This document shows positions 36,208 to 44,857 of a stretch of 64,000 nt of DNA, piece by piece. Location of the stretch: contig NZ_CP109496.1 in assembly GCF_036231355.1 (NCBI RefSeq), positions 2,852,001-2,916,000 of the forward strand, read 5' to 3'. A program made the position numbers and the translations under genes. Every line of letters starts with the position of its first letter. Positions within the stretch are counted from its first letter, which is position 1. This DNA comes from Streptomyces sp. NBC_01431 (GTDB lineage: Bacteria; Actinomycetota; Actinomycetes; Streptomycetales; Streptomycetaceae). The notes under the pieces were generated by a model. That model was not told the DNA's origin. It did no database searches and saw only the letters and a list, made by a program, of their open reading frames with translations.

Positions 36208-37896
36208 ATGCGCAGATCCACCGTCATCGCCATCGCCGCGGCCCTGTCGGCCACTGTGGTGGTGTCCGGCTGCGGTTCCTCCGGCAAGGACGACAACTCC
36301 GCGAAGAAGCAGGCCGCCCCGCAGGCCGACGGGCAGAACATCAACGCCCGGCCGGTGGCGGACCTCAAGCAGGGCGGGTCGCTGCGGTTCGGCATCGACC
36401 AGTGGATCACGCAGTACAACATCAACCAGGTGGACGGCCAGCAGGGCGACGCCCAGGACCTGATCATGGCCGTCATGCCGGACCTGTTCGACCCCGACGC
36501 CAAGGGCGTCCAGCGCCTCAACCCGAGCTACCTCGTCTCGGCGAAGGTCGTCTCCACCAGCCCGCAGGTGGTCGAGTACCAGCTCAACCCGAAGGCCAAG
36601 TGGTCGGACGGAACACCGCTGAGCTGGAAGGACTTCGAGGCGCAGTGGAAGGCGCTGAACGGCTCGAACCCGGCGTACGAAGCCGTCGACACCTCCGGCT
36701 ACGACCAGGTGTCCAAGGTCGAGCAGGGCGCCGACGAGCACGGCGTGAAGGTCACCTTCGCCAAGGCGTACGCCGACTGGCAGCGCCTCTTCGATCCGCT
36801 GTACCCGGCCGCGTACATCGACACCCCGGAGAAGTTCAACAAGGGCTGGTCGCAGAAGGCGGCGGCCACCGCCGGCGCCTTCAAGGTGGGCACGTACGAC
36901 AAGACCGCGCAGACCGTCACGCTGGTGCCGGACCCCGCCTGGTGGGGCCCGAAGCCCAAGCTGGACACGATCGTCTACCGGGTCCTCGACAGCGCCGCCA
37001 AGACCGAGGCGTACCTCAACAAGGAGGTCGACGAGGCGCCCGCGCTGCTGCCCGAGGACTACAAGCGGCTGGCGAAGGACCCCACCACCGACATCCGGCG
37101 CGGCGCCCGCTGGGACGAGGTGCACATCACCCTCAACGGCGGTCACGGCCCGCTCCAGGACGTCAAGGTGCGCAACGCCGTACAGGCGGCCGTCGACCGC
37201 AAGGGCATCAACGCGAGCTTCGCCAAGGACCTCTCCTTCCAACTGGCCCCGCTGAACAACCACTTCTTCATGCCGAACCAGGCGGGGTACCAGGACAACT
37301 CCAGCGAGTTCGACACGTACGACCCCGCGAAGGCGAACAAGCTCCTGGACGAGGCGGGCTGGAAGAGTCCGGGCGAGGGCAGGACGCGCACCAAGGACGG
37401 CAAGGAGCTCAGCCTCGACTACACGCTGAGCGCGGGCGGCACCTCGGCCCAGACCGACCAGGCCGAACTGGTCCAGCAGCAGCTCACCGCCGTCGGCGTG
37501 AAGGTCAACATCAAGAAGGTCCCGGCCAACGACTACTTCCCCAAGTTCGTCAACACCGGCAACTTCGACCTCGTCAGCTTCCGCAACGTCGACGCCGTCT
37601 ACCAGACGATGCTGACGCCGACGTTCCGGCAGCCCCAGGGCAAGAACCTCTTCCAGAACTTCGGCTCGGTCGGCTCACCCGAGATCGACGCCCTGCTGAC
37701 CAAGGCGGGCGAGACCACCGACAAGGCGGAGTCGATCAAGCTCTACAACGAGGCCGACCAGCAGATCTGGAAGCTCGGCCACTCCATCGAGCTGTATCAG
37801 CGCCCGGAGATCGACGCGGTCCGCAAGGGCCTGGCGAACTTCGGCGCGTTCGGCCTCGGAGCCACTGACTACACCAAGGTCGGCTGGGTCAAGTAG
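36208..37896 (+). CDS. Solute-binding lipoprotein, family 5 (peptide/nickel type)
   Basis: This 562-residue secreted protein has a lipoprotein signal with lipobox VSGC near residue 20 and the SBP_bac_5 features AKWSDGTPLSWKDFEAQW and VRNAVQAAVDRKGI. GGAGG is seven bases before ATG 36208. It is divergent from dppB/C-like genes and is the probable receptor of that system. Binding specificity is not readable. It ends three bases before the convergent TetR gene, so no separate terminator is seen. Confidence 0.92.
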   Translation: MRRSTVIAIAAALSATVVVSGCGSSGKDDNSAKKQAAPQADGQNINARPVADLKQGGSLRFGIDQWITQYNINQVDGQQGDAQDLIMAVMPDLFDPDAKGVQRLNPSYLVSAKVVSTSPQVVEYQLNPKAKWSDGTPLSWKDFEAQWKALNGSNPAYEAVDTSGYDQVSKVEQGADEHGVKVTFAKAYADWQRLFDPLYPAAYIDTPEKFNKGWSQKAAATAGAFKVGTYDKTAQTVTLVPDPAWWGPKPKLDTIVYRVLDSAAKTEAYLNKEVDEAPALLPEDYKRLAKDPTTDIRRGARWDEVHITLNGGHGPLQDVKVRNAVQAAVDRKGINASFAKDLSFQLAPLNNHFFMPNQAGYQDNSSEFDTYDPAKANKLLDEAGWKSPGEGRTRTKDGKELSLDYTLSAGGTSAQTDQAELVQQQLTAVGVKVNIKKVPANDYFPKFVNTGNFDLVSFRNVDAVYQTMLTPTFRQPQGKNLFQNFGSVGSPEIDALLTKAGETTDKAESIKLYNEADQQIWKLGHSIELYQRPEIDAVRKGLANFGAFGLGATDYTKVGWVK

Positions 37897-37899
37897 CGC

Positions 37900-38691
37900 T
37901 CAGGTGCGGCCCGTTGGGCGTACGGGGACGACGGCGAGGACCGCGCGGATATGGGCCGAGGGCCCCTCGGCCGTGCCCGCGCGGGCCACGACGTAGGAGA
38001 GCCCGAGCCGCACCGCCGTCTCGCAGAACCGCCACAGCTCCGCCGGGTCCGCGCCCGGCACCTCCTTCTCCAGTGCCGCGCACGCCCGGTCCCGTACGGC
38101 GGCCAGCAGCTCGGCGGGGCCCGGCACCCCGGCATCCGCGCGGCGCTGGGCGGGCACCGGGGACACGGTGGCGGTCGTGCGGCGCGAGGGCGCCGGGAGC
38201 CGCTCGCTCCAGCAGCCCGTGAGCAGAGCCCGCACGAGGGCACTGGAACGGGCCGCGCCGACGGTCCACTCGGCGATGTGGACGAGGCGGTCGGTGGGGT
38301 CGATGGGGGTTCCCCCTGCATCGGAGCCTGTCGGAGATGCTTGGATGGGGGTTCCCCCTGCATCGGAGCCTGTCGGAGATGCTTGGATGGGGGTTCCCCC
38401 TGCATCGGAGCCTGTCGGAGATGCTTGGATGGGGGTTCCCCCTGCATCGGAGCCTGTCGGAGATGCTTGGGGGCGCTCGGCGAGCACTCTGTCGACGCCC
38501 CGCAGATAAACATCGGCCTCCCGGCGCACGAGCGCGCGGGCCAGACCGTCCTTGCTTCCGAACTCGTTGTAGAGGGTCTGCCGCGAGACCCCGGCGGCCA
38601 ACGCCACGTCCACCATCCGCACCCCTGACCACGGCAGCCCCGCGAGTGCCGACAGAGCGGCGTCCAGTAGGGCTTCCCGCGCTGTGGACAT
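37900..38691 (-). CDS. TetR-family regulator with an in-frame four-copy repeat
   Basis: This 263-residue regulator has a normal TetR helix-turn-helix ([14 protein letters not shown] ... [20 protein letters not shown], residues 5-51). Residues 75-130 are four identical copies of a 14-residue unit beginning [11 protein letters not shown], encoded by perfect 42-bp repeats; the ligand domain resumes at about 131. Without the 56-residue insert the protein would be about 207 residues, the family norm. The insert sits just after the DNA-binding domain, in helix alpha4 that relays ligand binding, so function may be altered. Target genes are unknown; the neighbouring ABC transporter is a candidate. 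Confidence 0.88.
   Translation of the reverse strand: MSTAREALLDAALSALAGLPWSGVRMVDVALAAGVSRQTLYNEFGSKDGLARALVRREADVYLRGVDRVLAERPQASPTGSDAGGTPIQASPTGSDAGGTPIQASPTGSDAGGTPIQASPTGSDAGGTPIDPTDRLVHIAEWTVGAARSSALVRALLTGCWSERLPAPSRRTTATVSPVPAQRRADAGVPGPAELLAAVRDRACAALEKEVPGADPAELWRFCETAVRLGLSYVVARAGTAEGPSAHIRAVLAVVPVRPTGRT
38303..38470. repeat. Four perfect 42-bp tandem repeats inside the TetR gene
   Basis: Units start at 38303, 38345, 38387 and 38429 and are identical. Each carries the palindrome GGGGGTTCCCCC and a CGGAGCCTGTCGGAGATGC part. The 42-bp length (14 codons) keeps the frame open on the coding strand. Confidence 0.97.
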
Positions 38692-38839
38692 GGCCGCTCC
38701 CCGGGGGCGTCCGGTGGTTCCGAGTTCAGAGTTGACGCGCTCGGGGGCACTGTCAAGGGCTCCGGATCGCGGTCACCCGGACGGTTTTGCGAGGCGGGCG
38801 CTGTGGTCCGTACCGCGGACGATCGCTACCGTGGTGGCC

Positions 38840-39646
38840 ATGCCCGACTATCACGATGATCTGCGTCTCGCCCACGTCCTCGCGGACGCCGCCGACGCGG
38901 CCACCATGGACCGGTTCAAGGCCCTCGACCTCAAGGTCGAGACCAAGCCGGACATGACGCCGGTGAGCGAGGCCGACAAGGCGGCCGAGGAGCTCATCCG
39001 GGGTCATCTGCAACGGGCCCGGCCGCGGGACGCGATCCTCGGCGAGGAGTTCGGCCTGGAGGGCACCGGGCCGCGCCGCTGGGTGGTCGACCCGATCGAC
39101 GGCACCAAGAACTACGTCCGGGGCGTGCCGGTGTGGGCGACCCTGATCTCCCTGATGGAGGCGGGCGAGGGCGGCTTCCAGCCGGTGGTCGGCGTGGTCT
39201 CGGCGCCCGCGCTGAACCGGCGCTGGTGGGCGGCGAAGGGCCACGGCGCGTTCACCGGCCGCAGTCTGACCTCGGCGACCCGGCTCAAGGTCTCCAGCGT
39301 GTCCAAGCTGGCCGACGCGTCGTTCTCGTACTCCTCGCTGAGCGGCTGGGAGGAGCGGGGCAAGCTGGACGACTTCCTGGACCTGACCCGCGAGTGCTGG
39401 CGCACCCGGGCGTACGGCGACTTCTGGCCGTACATGATGGTCGCCGAGGGGTCGGTGGACTTCTGCGCGGAGCCGGAGCTGTCCATGTGGGACATGGCGG
39501 CGAACGTGATCGTGGTCCAGGAGGCGGGCGGCACGTTCACCGGCCTCGACGGCCGGCCGGGCCCGCACAGCGGCAACGCTGCGGCCTCCAACGGCCTGCT
39601 CCACGAAGAGCTGCTCGGCTACCTCGGGGACGGCGGCGGCGCGTAG
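38840..39646 (+). CDS. hisN: Histidinol-phosphatase, inositol-monophosphatase type
   Basis: This 268-residue Mg-dependent phosphatase has EEFG (metal Glu), [12 protein letters not shown] (metal Asps) and [15 protein letters not shown]. The closest known relative is the HisN histidinol-phosphate phosphatase shown for S. coelicolor; general inositol phosphatase is the alternative. ATG at 38840 is used because the family starts [12 protein letters not shown]. It is divergent from the TetR gene. Confidence 0.9.
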   Translation: MPDYHDDLRLAHVLADAADAATMDRFKALDLKVETKPDMTPVSEADKAAEELIRGHLQRARPRDAILGEEFGLEGTGPRRWVVDPIDGTKNYVRGVPVWATLISLMEAGEGGFQPVVGVVSAPALNRRWWAAKGHGAFTGRSLTSATRLKVSSVSKLADASFSYSSLSGWEERGKLDDFLDLTRECWRTRAYGDFWPYMMVAEGSVDFCAEPELSMWDMAANVIVVQEAGGTFTGLDGRPGPHSGNAAASNGLLHEELLGYLGDGGGA

Positions 39647-39899
39647 CCACCACGGCAGGGGCGCCCGGTGGGGGCCGCGGCTCGCGGCGGGGCTGAGATG
39701 CACGGCGGAGCTGAGATGCACGAGAGGCGTGAGTCGTACTTTTACGCGCCCCTCGGCTGACCTCTACCCGCCCCTTGTTGACGGCCGGTCCGGATGCGAC
39801 TCTAGGAGTCCCCCCACTTGTGAACTTGTGAATTCATTCCTGAGCGGACCACGCTGGATCGCCCCGGGACCGTAATTCACCAAGGAGGTGGCTCCGTCC
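39647..39899. other. Intergenic region before the CBS gene
   Basis: This 253-bp region contains a short imperfect direct repeat (GCTGAGATGCACG twice near 39694 and 39710). No gene is visible. It should hold the promoter of the CBS gene. Confidence 0.5.
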
Positions 39900-40298
39900 A
39901 TGCTCGTCCGAGACGCCATGAGCACGATGGTCCTCACCATCGGACCCACACACACCCTCCGTCAGGCGGCCCGCCTGATGTCCGCCCGCCGGGTCGGCTC
40001 GGCCATCGTCCTCGACCCCGACACCAGCGGCCTCGGCATCCTCACCGAGCGCGACATCCTCAACTCCATCGGCCTGGGCCAGAACCCCGATCACGAGACG
40101 GCCAATACCCACACCACCACCGACGTCGTCTTCGCGGCGCCGTCCTGGACCCTTCAGGCGGCCGCCGAGGCGATGGCGCACGGCGGCTTCCGGCACCTGA
40201 TCGTGCTCGACGGCGACGGCCCGGTCGGCGTCGTCTCGGTACGGGACATCATCCGCTGCTGGGCCCCCGCCCGGCACGAGGCCGCGATGGCCAACTGA
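39900..40298 (+). CDS. Two-CBS-domain protein
   Basis: This 132-residue protein consists of a tandem CBS pair (residues 1-60 and 72-128), with VGSAIVLD and FRHLIVLD strands and GILTERDIL and GVVSVRDII adenosine-nucleotide-site motifs. Stand-alone CBS proteins bind AMP/ATP and modulate partners. A full AAGGAGGTG SD lies 11 bases before ATG 39900; the in-frame GTG within that SD is rejected as a start. Confidence 0.88.
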   Translation: MLVRDAMSTMVLTIGPTHTLRQAARLMSARRVGSAIVLDPDTSGLGILTERDILNSIGLGQNPDHETANTHTTTDVVFAAPSWTLQAAAEAMAHGGFRHLIVLDGDGPVGVVSVRDIIRCWAPARHEAAMAN

Positions 40299-40304
40299 AC
40301 GCCA

Positions 40305-40337
40305 GAAGGCCGGCCCCCCTTGGGGAATCCGGCCTTC
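40305..40337. terminator. Bidirectional terminator between CBS gene and catA
   Basis: A 9-bp stem GAAGGCCGG/CCGGCCTTC extends through an inner CCCC/GGGG pairing, located between convergent stops. Confidence 0.8.
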
Positions 40338-40357
40338 CGTCCTCGGCGAGCGGTCCG

Positions 40358-41809
40358 TCAGCCGCGAAGGGCCTGGACCGCGGCTTCGAGCCGCTTGCCG
40401 AAGTCACCGTCCGCCTGGCGGAAGTTGTTGATCGCGCGCTCTGCGATGTCGTCGCGCGAAACCTTGGCGATGAAGCCCGCCAGATTGTCGATCAGACGGG
40501 TCTTCTCCTCCTCCGAGTACAGCCGGTAGAGGTTCCCCGCCTGTACGAAGTCGTTGTCCTCGGCGTGCACGGGCGCCGCGCTGTTGCCGGTGACTCCGGA
40601 GACCGGGGTCGGCTGCCACATCGGGCGGTCGCTCTGGAACGGGCCGCCGAAGCTGTTCGGCTCGTAGTTCTTCGCGCCCTTGTGGCGGCCGTCGTACAGG
40701 TAGCCGTCACGGGAGTTGGTGCGCGCCTCGGTCGCGTGCGGGCGGTTCACCGGCAGATGGTCGGCGTTGATGCCGACGCGGTAGCGGTGCGCGTCGCCGT
40801 ACGCGAAGAGGCGGCCCTGGAGCATCTTGTCCGGGGAGGGGCCGATACCGGGCACGAAGTGCGCCGGGCTGAAGATGGACTGCTCGACCTCGGCGAAGAT
40901 GTTCTCCGGGTTGCGGTTGAGCTCCAGCTTGCCGATCTCGATCGGCGGGTAGTCCTCGTGCGGCCACACCTTGGTGAGGTCGAACGGGTTGAAGCGGTAG
41001 GTCGCCGCGTCGGCCGCCGGCATGATCTGCACCTGCACGGTCCACGACGGGAAGTCACCTCGCTCGATGGCTTCGCGAAGGTCGCGCTGGTGGCTGTCGG
41101 GGTCCTCGCCGGCGAGCCGGTTGGCCTCGGCCTGGGTCAGGTTCTTGATGCCCTGGTCGGTCTTGAAGTGGTACTTGACCCAGAAGACCTCGCCGGCCTC
41201 GTTGTTCCACTGGTAGGTGTGCGAGCCGTACCCGTTCATGTGGCGCAGCGTGGCCGGGATGCCACGGTCACCGAACAGCCAGGTCACCTGGTGGGTGGAC
41301 TCGGGCGAAAGCCCCCAGAAGTCCCATACGTTGTCAGCCTCCTGGCTGCCGGTGTACGGGTCGCGCTTCTGGGTGTGGATGAAGTCGGGGAACTTGATGG
41401 CGTCCTTGATGAAGAAGACGGGGGTGTTGTTCCCGACCAGGTCGTAGTTCCCCTCCTCCGTGTAGAACTTCAGCGCGAAGCCGCGGGGGTCGCGCACGGC
41501 GTCGGCGGAGCCGAGGTTGCCGGCCACGGTGGAGAAGCGCAGGAAGGTCTCGGTCTGCTTGCCGACCTCGGAGAGGAACTTGGCACGCGTCCACCGCGAG
41601 ACGTCCCGAGTGAGGGTGAAGGTGCCGTACGCACCCGCACCGCGCGCGTGGACGATGCGCTCCGGGATGCGCTCGCGGTTGAAGTGGGCGAGCTTCTCCA
41701 GGAGCGACTGGTCCTGGATCAGGACCGGGCCGCCGACGCCCGCGGTCTCGCTGTTCTGATTGTCGGCCACCGGCGCGCCGGCCTCCGTGGTGAGCGGTCC
41801 CTGCGTCAC
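40358..41809 (-). CDS. catA: Monofunctional haem catalase
   Basis: This 483-residue small-subunit catalase has the catalytic His block [12 protein letters not shown], the Asn in [21 protein letters not shown] and the proximal tyrosine block [17 protein letters not shown] 41809 is preferred because AGGAGG lies six bases upstream and the product then begins [20 protein letters not shown], like S. coelicolor CatA; the outer ATG has an SD only one base away. Divergent from a Fur-family gene, its likely repressor. Confidence 0.94.
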   Translation of the reverse strand: MTQGPLTTEAGAPVADNQNSETAGVGGPVLIQDQSLLEKLAHFNRERIPERIVHARGAGAYGTFTLTRDVSRWTRAKFLSEVGKQTETFLRFSTVAGNLGSADAVRDPRGFALKFYTEEGNYDLVGNNTPVFFIKDAIKFPDFIHTQKRDPYTGSQEADNVWDFWGLSPESTHQVTWLFGDRGIPATLRHMNGYGSHTYQWNNEAGEVFWVKYHFKTDQGIKNLTQAEANRLAGEDPDSHQRDLREAIERGDFPSWTVQVQIMPAADAATYRFNPFDLTKVWPHEDYPPIEIGKLELNRNPENIFAEVEQSIFSPAHFVPGIGPSPDKMLQGRLFAYGDAHRYRVGINADHLPVNRPHATEARTNSRDGYLYDGRHKGAKNYEPNSFGGPFQSDRPMWQPTPVSGVTGNSAAPVHAEDNDFVQAGNLYRLYSEEEKTRLIDNLAGFIAKVSRDDIAERAINNFRQADGDFGKRLEAAVQALRG

Positions 41810-41865
41810 GTGCGCCTCCTGCGTCATTTCCTGCAAAGTCCTGTCCTGGGCGTTTACTGGTCCCG

Positions 41866-41893
41866 ATCCTACAATGGACAATGTCTAAGTCAA
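41866..41893 (-). promoter_or_regulatory. catA promoter with candidate repressor site
   Basis: Minus-strand -35 TTGACT (41888-41893), 16-bp spacer and -10 TAGGAT (41866-41871) match HrdB promoters. The spacer carries the direct repeat ATTGT-CC-ATTGT, a candidate site for the adjacent Fur-family regulator. The predicted start leaves a leader of about 50 nt. Confidence 0.75.
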
Positions 41894-41954
41894 GCAACGA
41901 TCCAAACCCACACCCGTTCGGGACTGGGCCCCCTCCCCTGTTAGGCTGGTGTCC

Positions 41955-42371
41955 ATGAGTGACCTGTTGGAGCGACTGCGCGGACGCGGCTGGCGCATGA
42001 CCGCACAGCGACGCGTCGTGGCCGAGGTCCTGGACGGCGACCACGTACACCTGACGGCTGACGAGGTGCACGCGCGAGCGGTGGAGCGACTGCCCGAGAT
42101 CTCCCGGGCGACGGTGTACAACACCCTGGGCGAGCTGGTGACCCTCGGCGAGATCCTTGAGGTGTCCACGGACCGCCGCGCCAAGCGCTACGACCCGAAC
42201 GCGCACCGCCCGCACCACCACCTGGTGTGCGCCCAGTGCGGCGCGATCCGCGACGTCCACCCGCAGGGCAACCCGCTGGCCGACCTCCCCGACACCGAAC
42301 GCTTCGGCTTCACGGTCTCGGCCGTCGAGGTCACCTACCGGGGCACCTGCCCCAACTGCGCGGCGGCCTGA
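41955..42371 (+). CDS. catR: Fur/PerR-family peroxide regulator (CatR-like)
   Basis: This 138-residue metalloregulator has a winged helix (RMTAQRRVVAEVL ... SRATVYNTLGELV), a HRPHHHLVC metal-sensing block and two CxxC pairs (CAQC, CPNC) for structural zinc. PerR/CatR-type proteins repress catalase until peroxide oxidises the His-Fe site. Pairing with catA supports this rather than iron uptake control. Confidence 0.88.
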   Translation: MSDLLERLRGRGWRMTAQRRVVAEVLDGDHVHLTADEVHARAVERLPEISRATVYNTLGELVTLGEILEVSTDRRAKRYDPNAHRPHHHLVCAQCGAIRDVHPQGNPLADLPDTERFGFTVSAVEVTYRGTCPNCAAA

Positions 42372-42388
42372 GCACCACCGGACACACC

Positions 42389-42418
42389 GAAGCCCTCCGG
42401 CACTCGCCGGAGGGCTTC
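42389..42418 (+). terminator. Terminator after the Fur-family gene
   Basis: A perfect 12-bp stem (42389-42400 with 42407-42418) is followed by TT. Confidence 0.88.
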
Positions 42419-42459
42419 TTTCATGACACTGATCGAGCTGACACGTTCGAGCTGACACG

Positions 42460-42497
42460 ACTGAGGCCCGAATCCCCCAAAGGATTCGGGCCTCAGT
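42460..42497 (-). terminator. Terminator of the first initiator tRNA
   Basis: A perfect 16-bp inverted repeat (42460-42475 with 42482-42497) lies 7 bp downstream of the tRNA on the minus strand. Confidence 0.88.
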
Positions 42498-42504
42498 CTT
42501 CAAG

Positions 42505-42578
42505 TAGCGGGGACAGGATTTGAACCTGCGACCTCTGGGTTATGAGCCCAGCGAGCTACCGAGCTGCTCCACCCCGCG
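42505..42578 (-). tRNA. Initiator tRNA-fMet (CAU), copy 1
   Basis: This 74-nt tRNA ends in discriminator A with no encoded CCA. Anticodon CAT sits on an anticodon stem with three consecutive G-C pairs (GGG/CCC), and position 1 (C) does not pair with position 72 (T); both are initiator hallmarks. The T-loop GGTTCAAATCC is normal. Confidence 0.97.
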
Positions 42579-42653
42579 TCGGTGAACCCAACCTTACGGG
42601 ACCGTGTGGACCAGTGCAAATCCCTTCCCGGCCGCCCCGAACCCGCCGGACCG

Positions 42654-44486
42654 TCAGGCCGTGAGTTCCTGGTGCAGCGCCTCACGCAGCCGCGCCGCCC
42701 GTTCGGCGACCTCCGCGGGGCCCAGCTCCACCGCCTTCGCGCACCAGCGCTGCCCCTCGGTCAGCTCGCCGTGGCGGGCGGCGAGCAGGGCGAGACGCAG
42801 CGCGGCCCGGCCGTGTCCGGCGTGGGCGGCGCGAGCCCACCACAGGGCGGCCTCGCGCTCGCGGCCCTCGCGGGCGAGCAGCAGCCCGAGGTTGAAGGCG
42901 CCATTGCGACTGCCCGCCTCGGCGGCCTCCCCGTACCAGCGCGCGGCCGCCTCCAGGTCGCCCCGGGCTGCGGCGAGCATGCCGACCCGGACCTGGGCCC
43001 GGCGGTGGCCCTGCTGCGCGGCCCGCTCGTACCACTCCTCGCACTCGGTCTTCTCGGCCATCGGCTCGCCCAGCGCGGGCGGCCCCGGCGGCGGCTGCCG
43101 TGCGTCGAGCAGGGTGGCGAGGCGGAAGGCGGCCTCCGAGCTGCCGCCGCCGGCCGCGCACCGCAGGTGCCGCTCGGCGGCGTGCTCCTCGCCGTCGCGC
43201 AGCAGCGCGATGCCGACTTGGAGCGCCGCGTCGGTGTGCCCGGCGGCCGCGGCCCGCTCGTACCACTTCAGGGCCGTACGGTCGTCGTCGCGGCTCGCGA
43301 AGAGGATGCCGAGATTGAACGCGGCGTCCACGCTGCCCGCTTCGGCGGCCTTGGAGAACCAGGGCTCGGCGCCGGTCGCGTCGCCGGCCTGGAGCAGCAG
43401 GATGGCCAGCGCGTTGGCGGCCTCGCGGTGCCCGGCGTAGGCGGCCCTGCGGTACCACTGCTCGGCCTGGGCCGTCCGGTTCTGGGCGGCGCAGAGCAGG
43501 CCGAGGTTGTACGCCCCGTTCACGTCTCCGGCGCTCATCGCGGCCCGGTACCAGCGCTCAGCGGTCTGCTGCTCACCGCGCGCGGCGTGCAGGGCACCCA
43601 GCGCGTTGGCGGCGTTGCCGTCGCCGTCCTGGGCGGCGCGCAGCCACCACACGGCGGCGCTCTCCTCGTCGCCCGCATCGCGCAGCAGAAAGCCGAGGGC
43701 GCAGGCGGCCTTCGCCTCGCCGTCCTTGGCGGAGGTCAGGTACCAGCGGCCCGCCTCCTTGAGGTCGCCGCGCTTCTCCAGGATCGCGCCGAGGTGCAGC
43801 GCGGCCCGGCGGTGGCCGCGGGCGGCGGCCTGCCGGTACCAGGGTTCGGCCTCCTCGCCCGCCCCCTCACCCTCGCCCGCCTCCGCGACAGCGATGTCAC
43901 CGGGGCCCTCGCCGCTCCCCTCCGCGTCCGTACGGCGGTCAAGGAGGCGGGCCAGGCGGTAGGCCGCCTCGCGGTGGCCCTGTTCGGCTGCGGCGCGCAG
44001 CCAGCGCTCCGCGCCCACGTCGCTGCGGTGCTCCAGGAGGTCGGCGAGGGCGTACGCACCGAGCGCGTGGCCCTGTTCGGCGGACTGGCGCAGCCAGTAC
44101 TCGGCGGCCGGCTCGTCGCCGCGCTCGCGGTAGTGCCGGCCCAGCGCGTGCGCGGCGGCGGCGGATCCGGCGACGGCGGCGATGCGCCACCAGCCGGCCG
44201 CCTCGTCCGCGTAGCCGCGCTGGTGGAGCAGCACGCCCAGGTTGTTGGCGGCGGCCCGGTCGCCCACCGCGGTGGCACCCCGCAGATAGTGCTCGGCGCC
44301 GTCGAGGTCACCGCGGCGCAGCAGCAGGGAGCCGAGGACGCTCATCGACTCGGCGTCGCCGCGGTCGGCGGCACGCCGGTGCCGCGCCTCGGTCTCGGCG
44401 TCAGCGGTGTCAGCGTCCTCATCGGAGCGTGTCTGCACAAACCGCCCTGTCTCCAACAGAGTTGCCCTGTCCCCCATAAATACCAT
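42654..44486 (-). CDS. SEL1-like/TPR repeat protein
   Basis: This 610-residue protein consists almost wholly of SEL1-like repeats of about 36 residues with the pattern A-xx-LG-LL ... AE-WYRRAA-AGH, at least 14 copies from residue 40 to 600. An acidic low-complexity insert (EGSGEGPGDIAVAEAGEGEG) interrupts the array at about 185-210. No signal peptide or membrane helix is present. Such proteins are scaffolds. It lies between two identical initiator tRNAs. The start ATG at 44486 has a weak SD; another ATG lies 9 bp later. Confidence 0.85.
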   Translation of the reverse strand: MVFMGDRATLLETGRFVQTRSDEDADTADAETEARHRRAADRGDAESMSVLGSLLLRRGDLDGAEHYLRGATAVGDRAAANNLGVLLHQRGYADEAAGWWRIAAVAGSAAAAHALGRHYRERGDEPAAEYWLRQSAEQGHALGAYALADLLEHRSDVGAERWLRAAAEQGHREAAYRLARLLDRRTDAEGSGEGPGDIAVAEAGEGEGAGEEAEPWYRQAAARGHRRAALHLGAILEKRGDLKEAGRWYLTSAKDGEAKAACALGFLLRDAGDEESAAVWWLRAAQDGDGNAANALGALHAARGEQQTAERWYRAAMSAGDVNGAYNLGLLCAAQNRTAQAEQWYRRAAYAGHREAANALAILLLQAGDATGAEPWFSKAAEAGSVDAAFNLGILFASRDDDRTALKWYERAAAAGHTDAALQVGIALLRDGEEHAAERHLRCAAGGGSSEAAFRLATLLDARQPPPGPPALGEPMAEKTECEEWYERAAQQGHRRAQVRVGMLAAARGDLEAAARWYGEAAEAGSRNGAFNLGLLLAREGREREAALWWARAAHAGHGRAALRLALLAARHGELTEGQRWCAKAVELGPAEVAERAARLREALHQELTA

Positions 44487-44690
44487 CGTCGCACCACCCG
44501 CAACCGCCGTACACCTGGTATACCGCAGCCAGTGAGGTCACTTCAGCGTTTTGTCGACATGCCCACAGAGAGACAAGCCAAACCCCTTGTACCCAACTCC
44601 CCCCGGCTAGAGCAGTTTTCACACCGGTCGGTTCCAGCCACGGGCGGCAGCGGCAACCGGACAGCTCCGGGTCGGCCGGAGGTCGGACGC
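44487..44690. other. Intergenic region between SEL1 gene and tRNA copy 2
   Basis: This 204-bp region is A/C-rich around 44570-44600, probably holding the SEL1 promoter. No gene is visible. Confidence 0.4.
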
Positions 44691-44730
44691 GACGAGGGCC
44701 CGGATCCTTGAAAGGATCCGGGCCCTCGTC
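44691..44730 (-). terminator. Terminator of the second initiator tRNA
   Basis: A perfect 17-bp inverted repeat (44691-44707 with 44714-44730) with TTGAAA loop lies 6 bp beyond the tRNA. Confidence 0.9.
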
Positions 44731-44736
44731 AGTGAG

Positions 44737-44810
44737 TAGCGGGGACAGGATTTGAACCTGCGACCTCTGGGTTATGAGCCCAGCGAGCTACCGAGCTGCT
44801 CCACCCCGCG
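44737..44810 (-). tRNA. Initiator tRNA-fMet (CAU), copy 2
   Basis: All 74 nt are identical to copy 1, with the same initiator features and no CCA. Identity continues a few bases outside both ends. Confidence 0.97.
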
Positions 44811-44857
44811 TCGGTAAACACAACGCTACCACGGCGCGGGGTGGCCCTCTGACCAGG

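Noticed and set aside
38303..38470. CRISPR-like array of regular repeats
   Set aside because: The units are perfectly contiguous with no unique spacers, lie inside a coding frame, and no cas genes are in the window.
39888..39899. GTG start of the CBS protein at 39888
   Set aside because: This GTG is part of the AAGGAGGTG ribosome-binding site itself; ATG 39900 follows it at usable spacing.
42505..44810. tRNA-flanked integrative element
   Set aside because: No integrase, att-like partial tRNA copy or foreign codon usage is present. Both tRNAs are complete, so only a simple duplication/recombination idea is retained.
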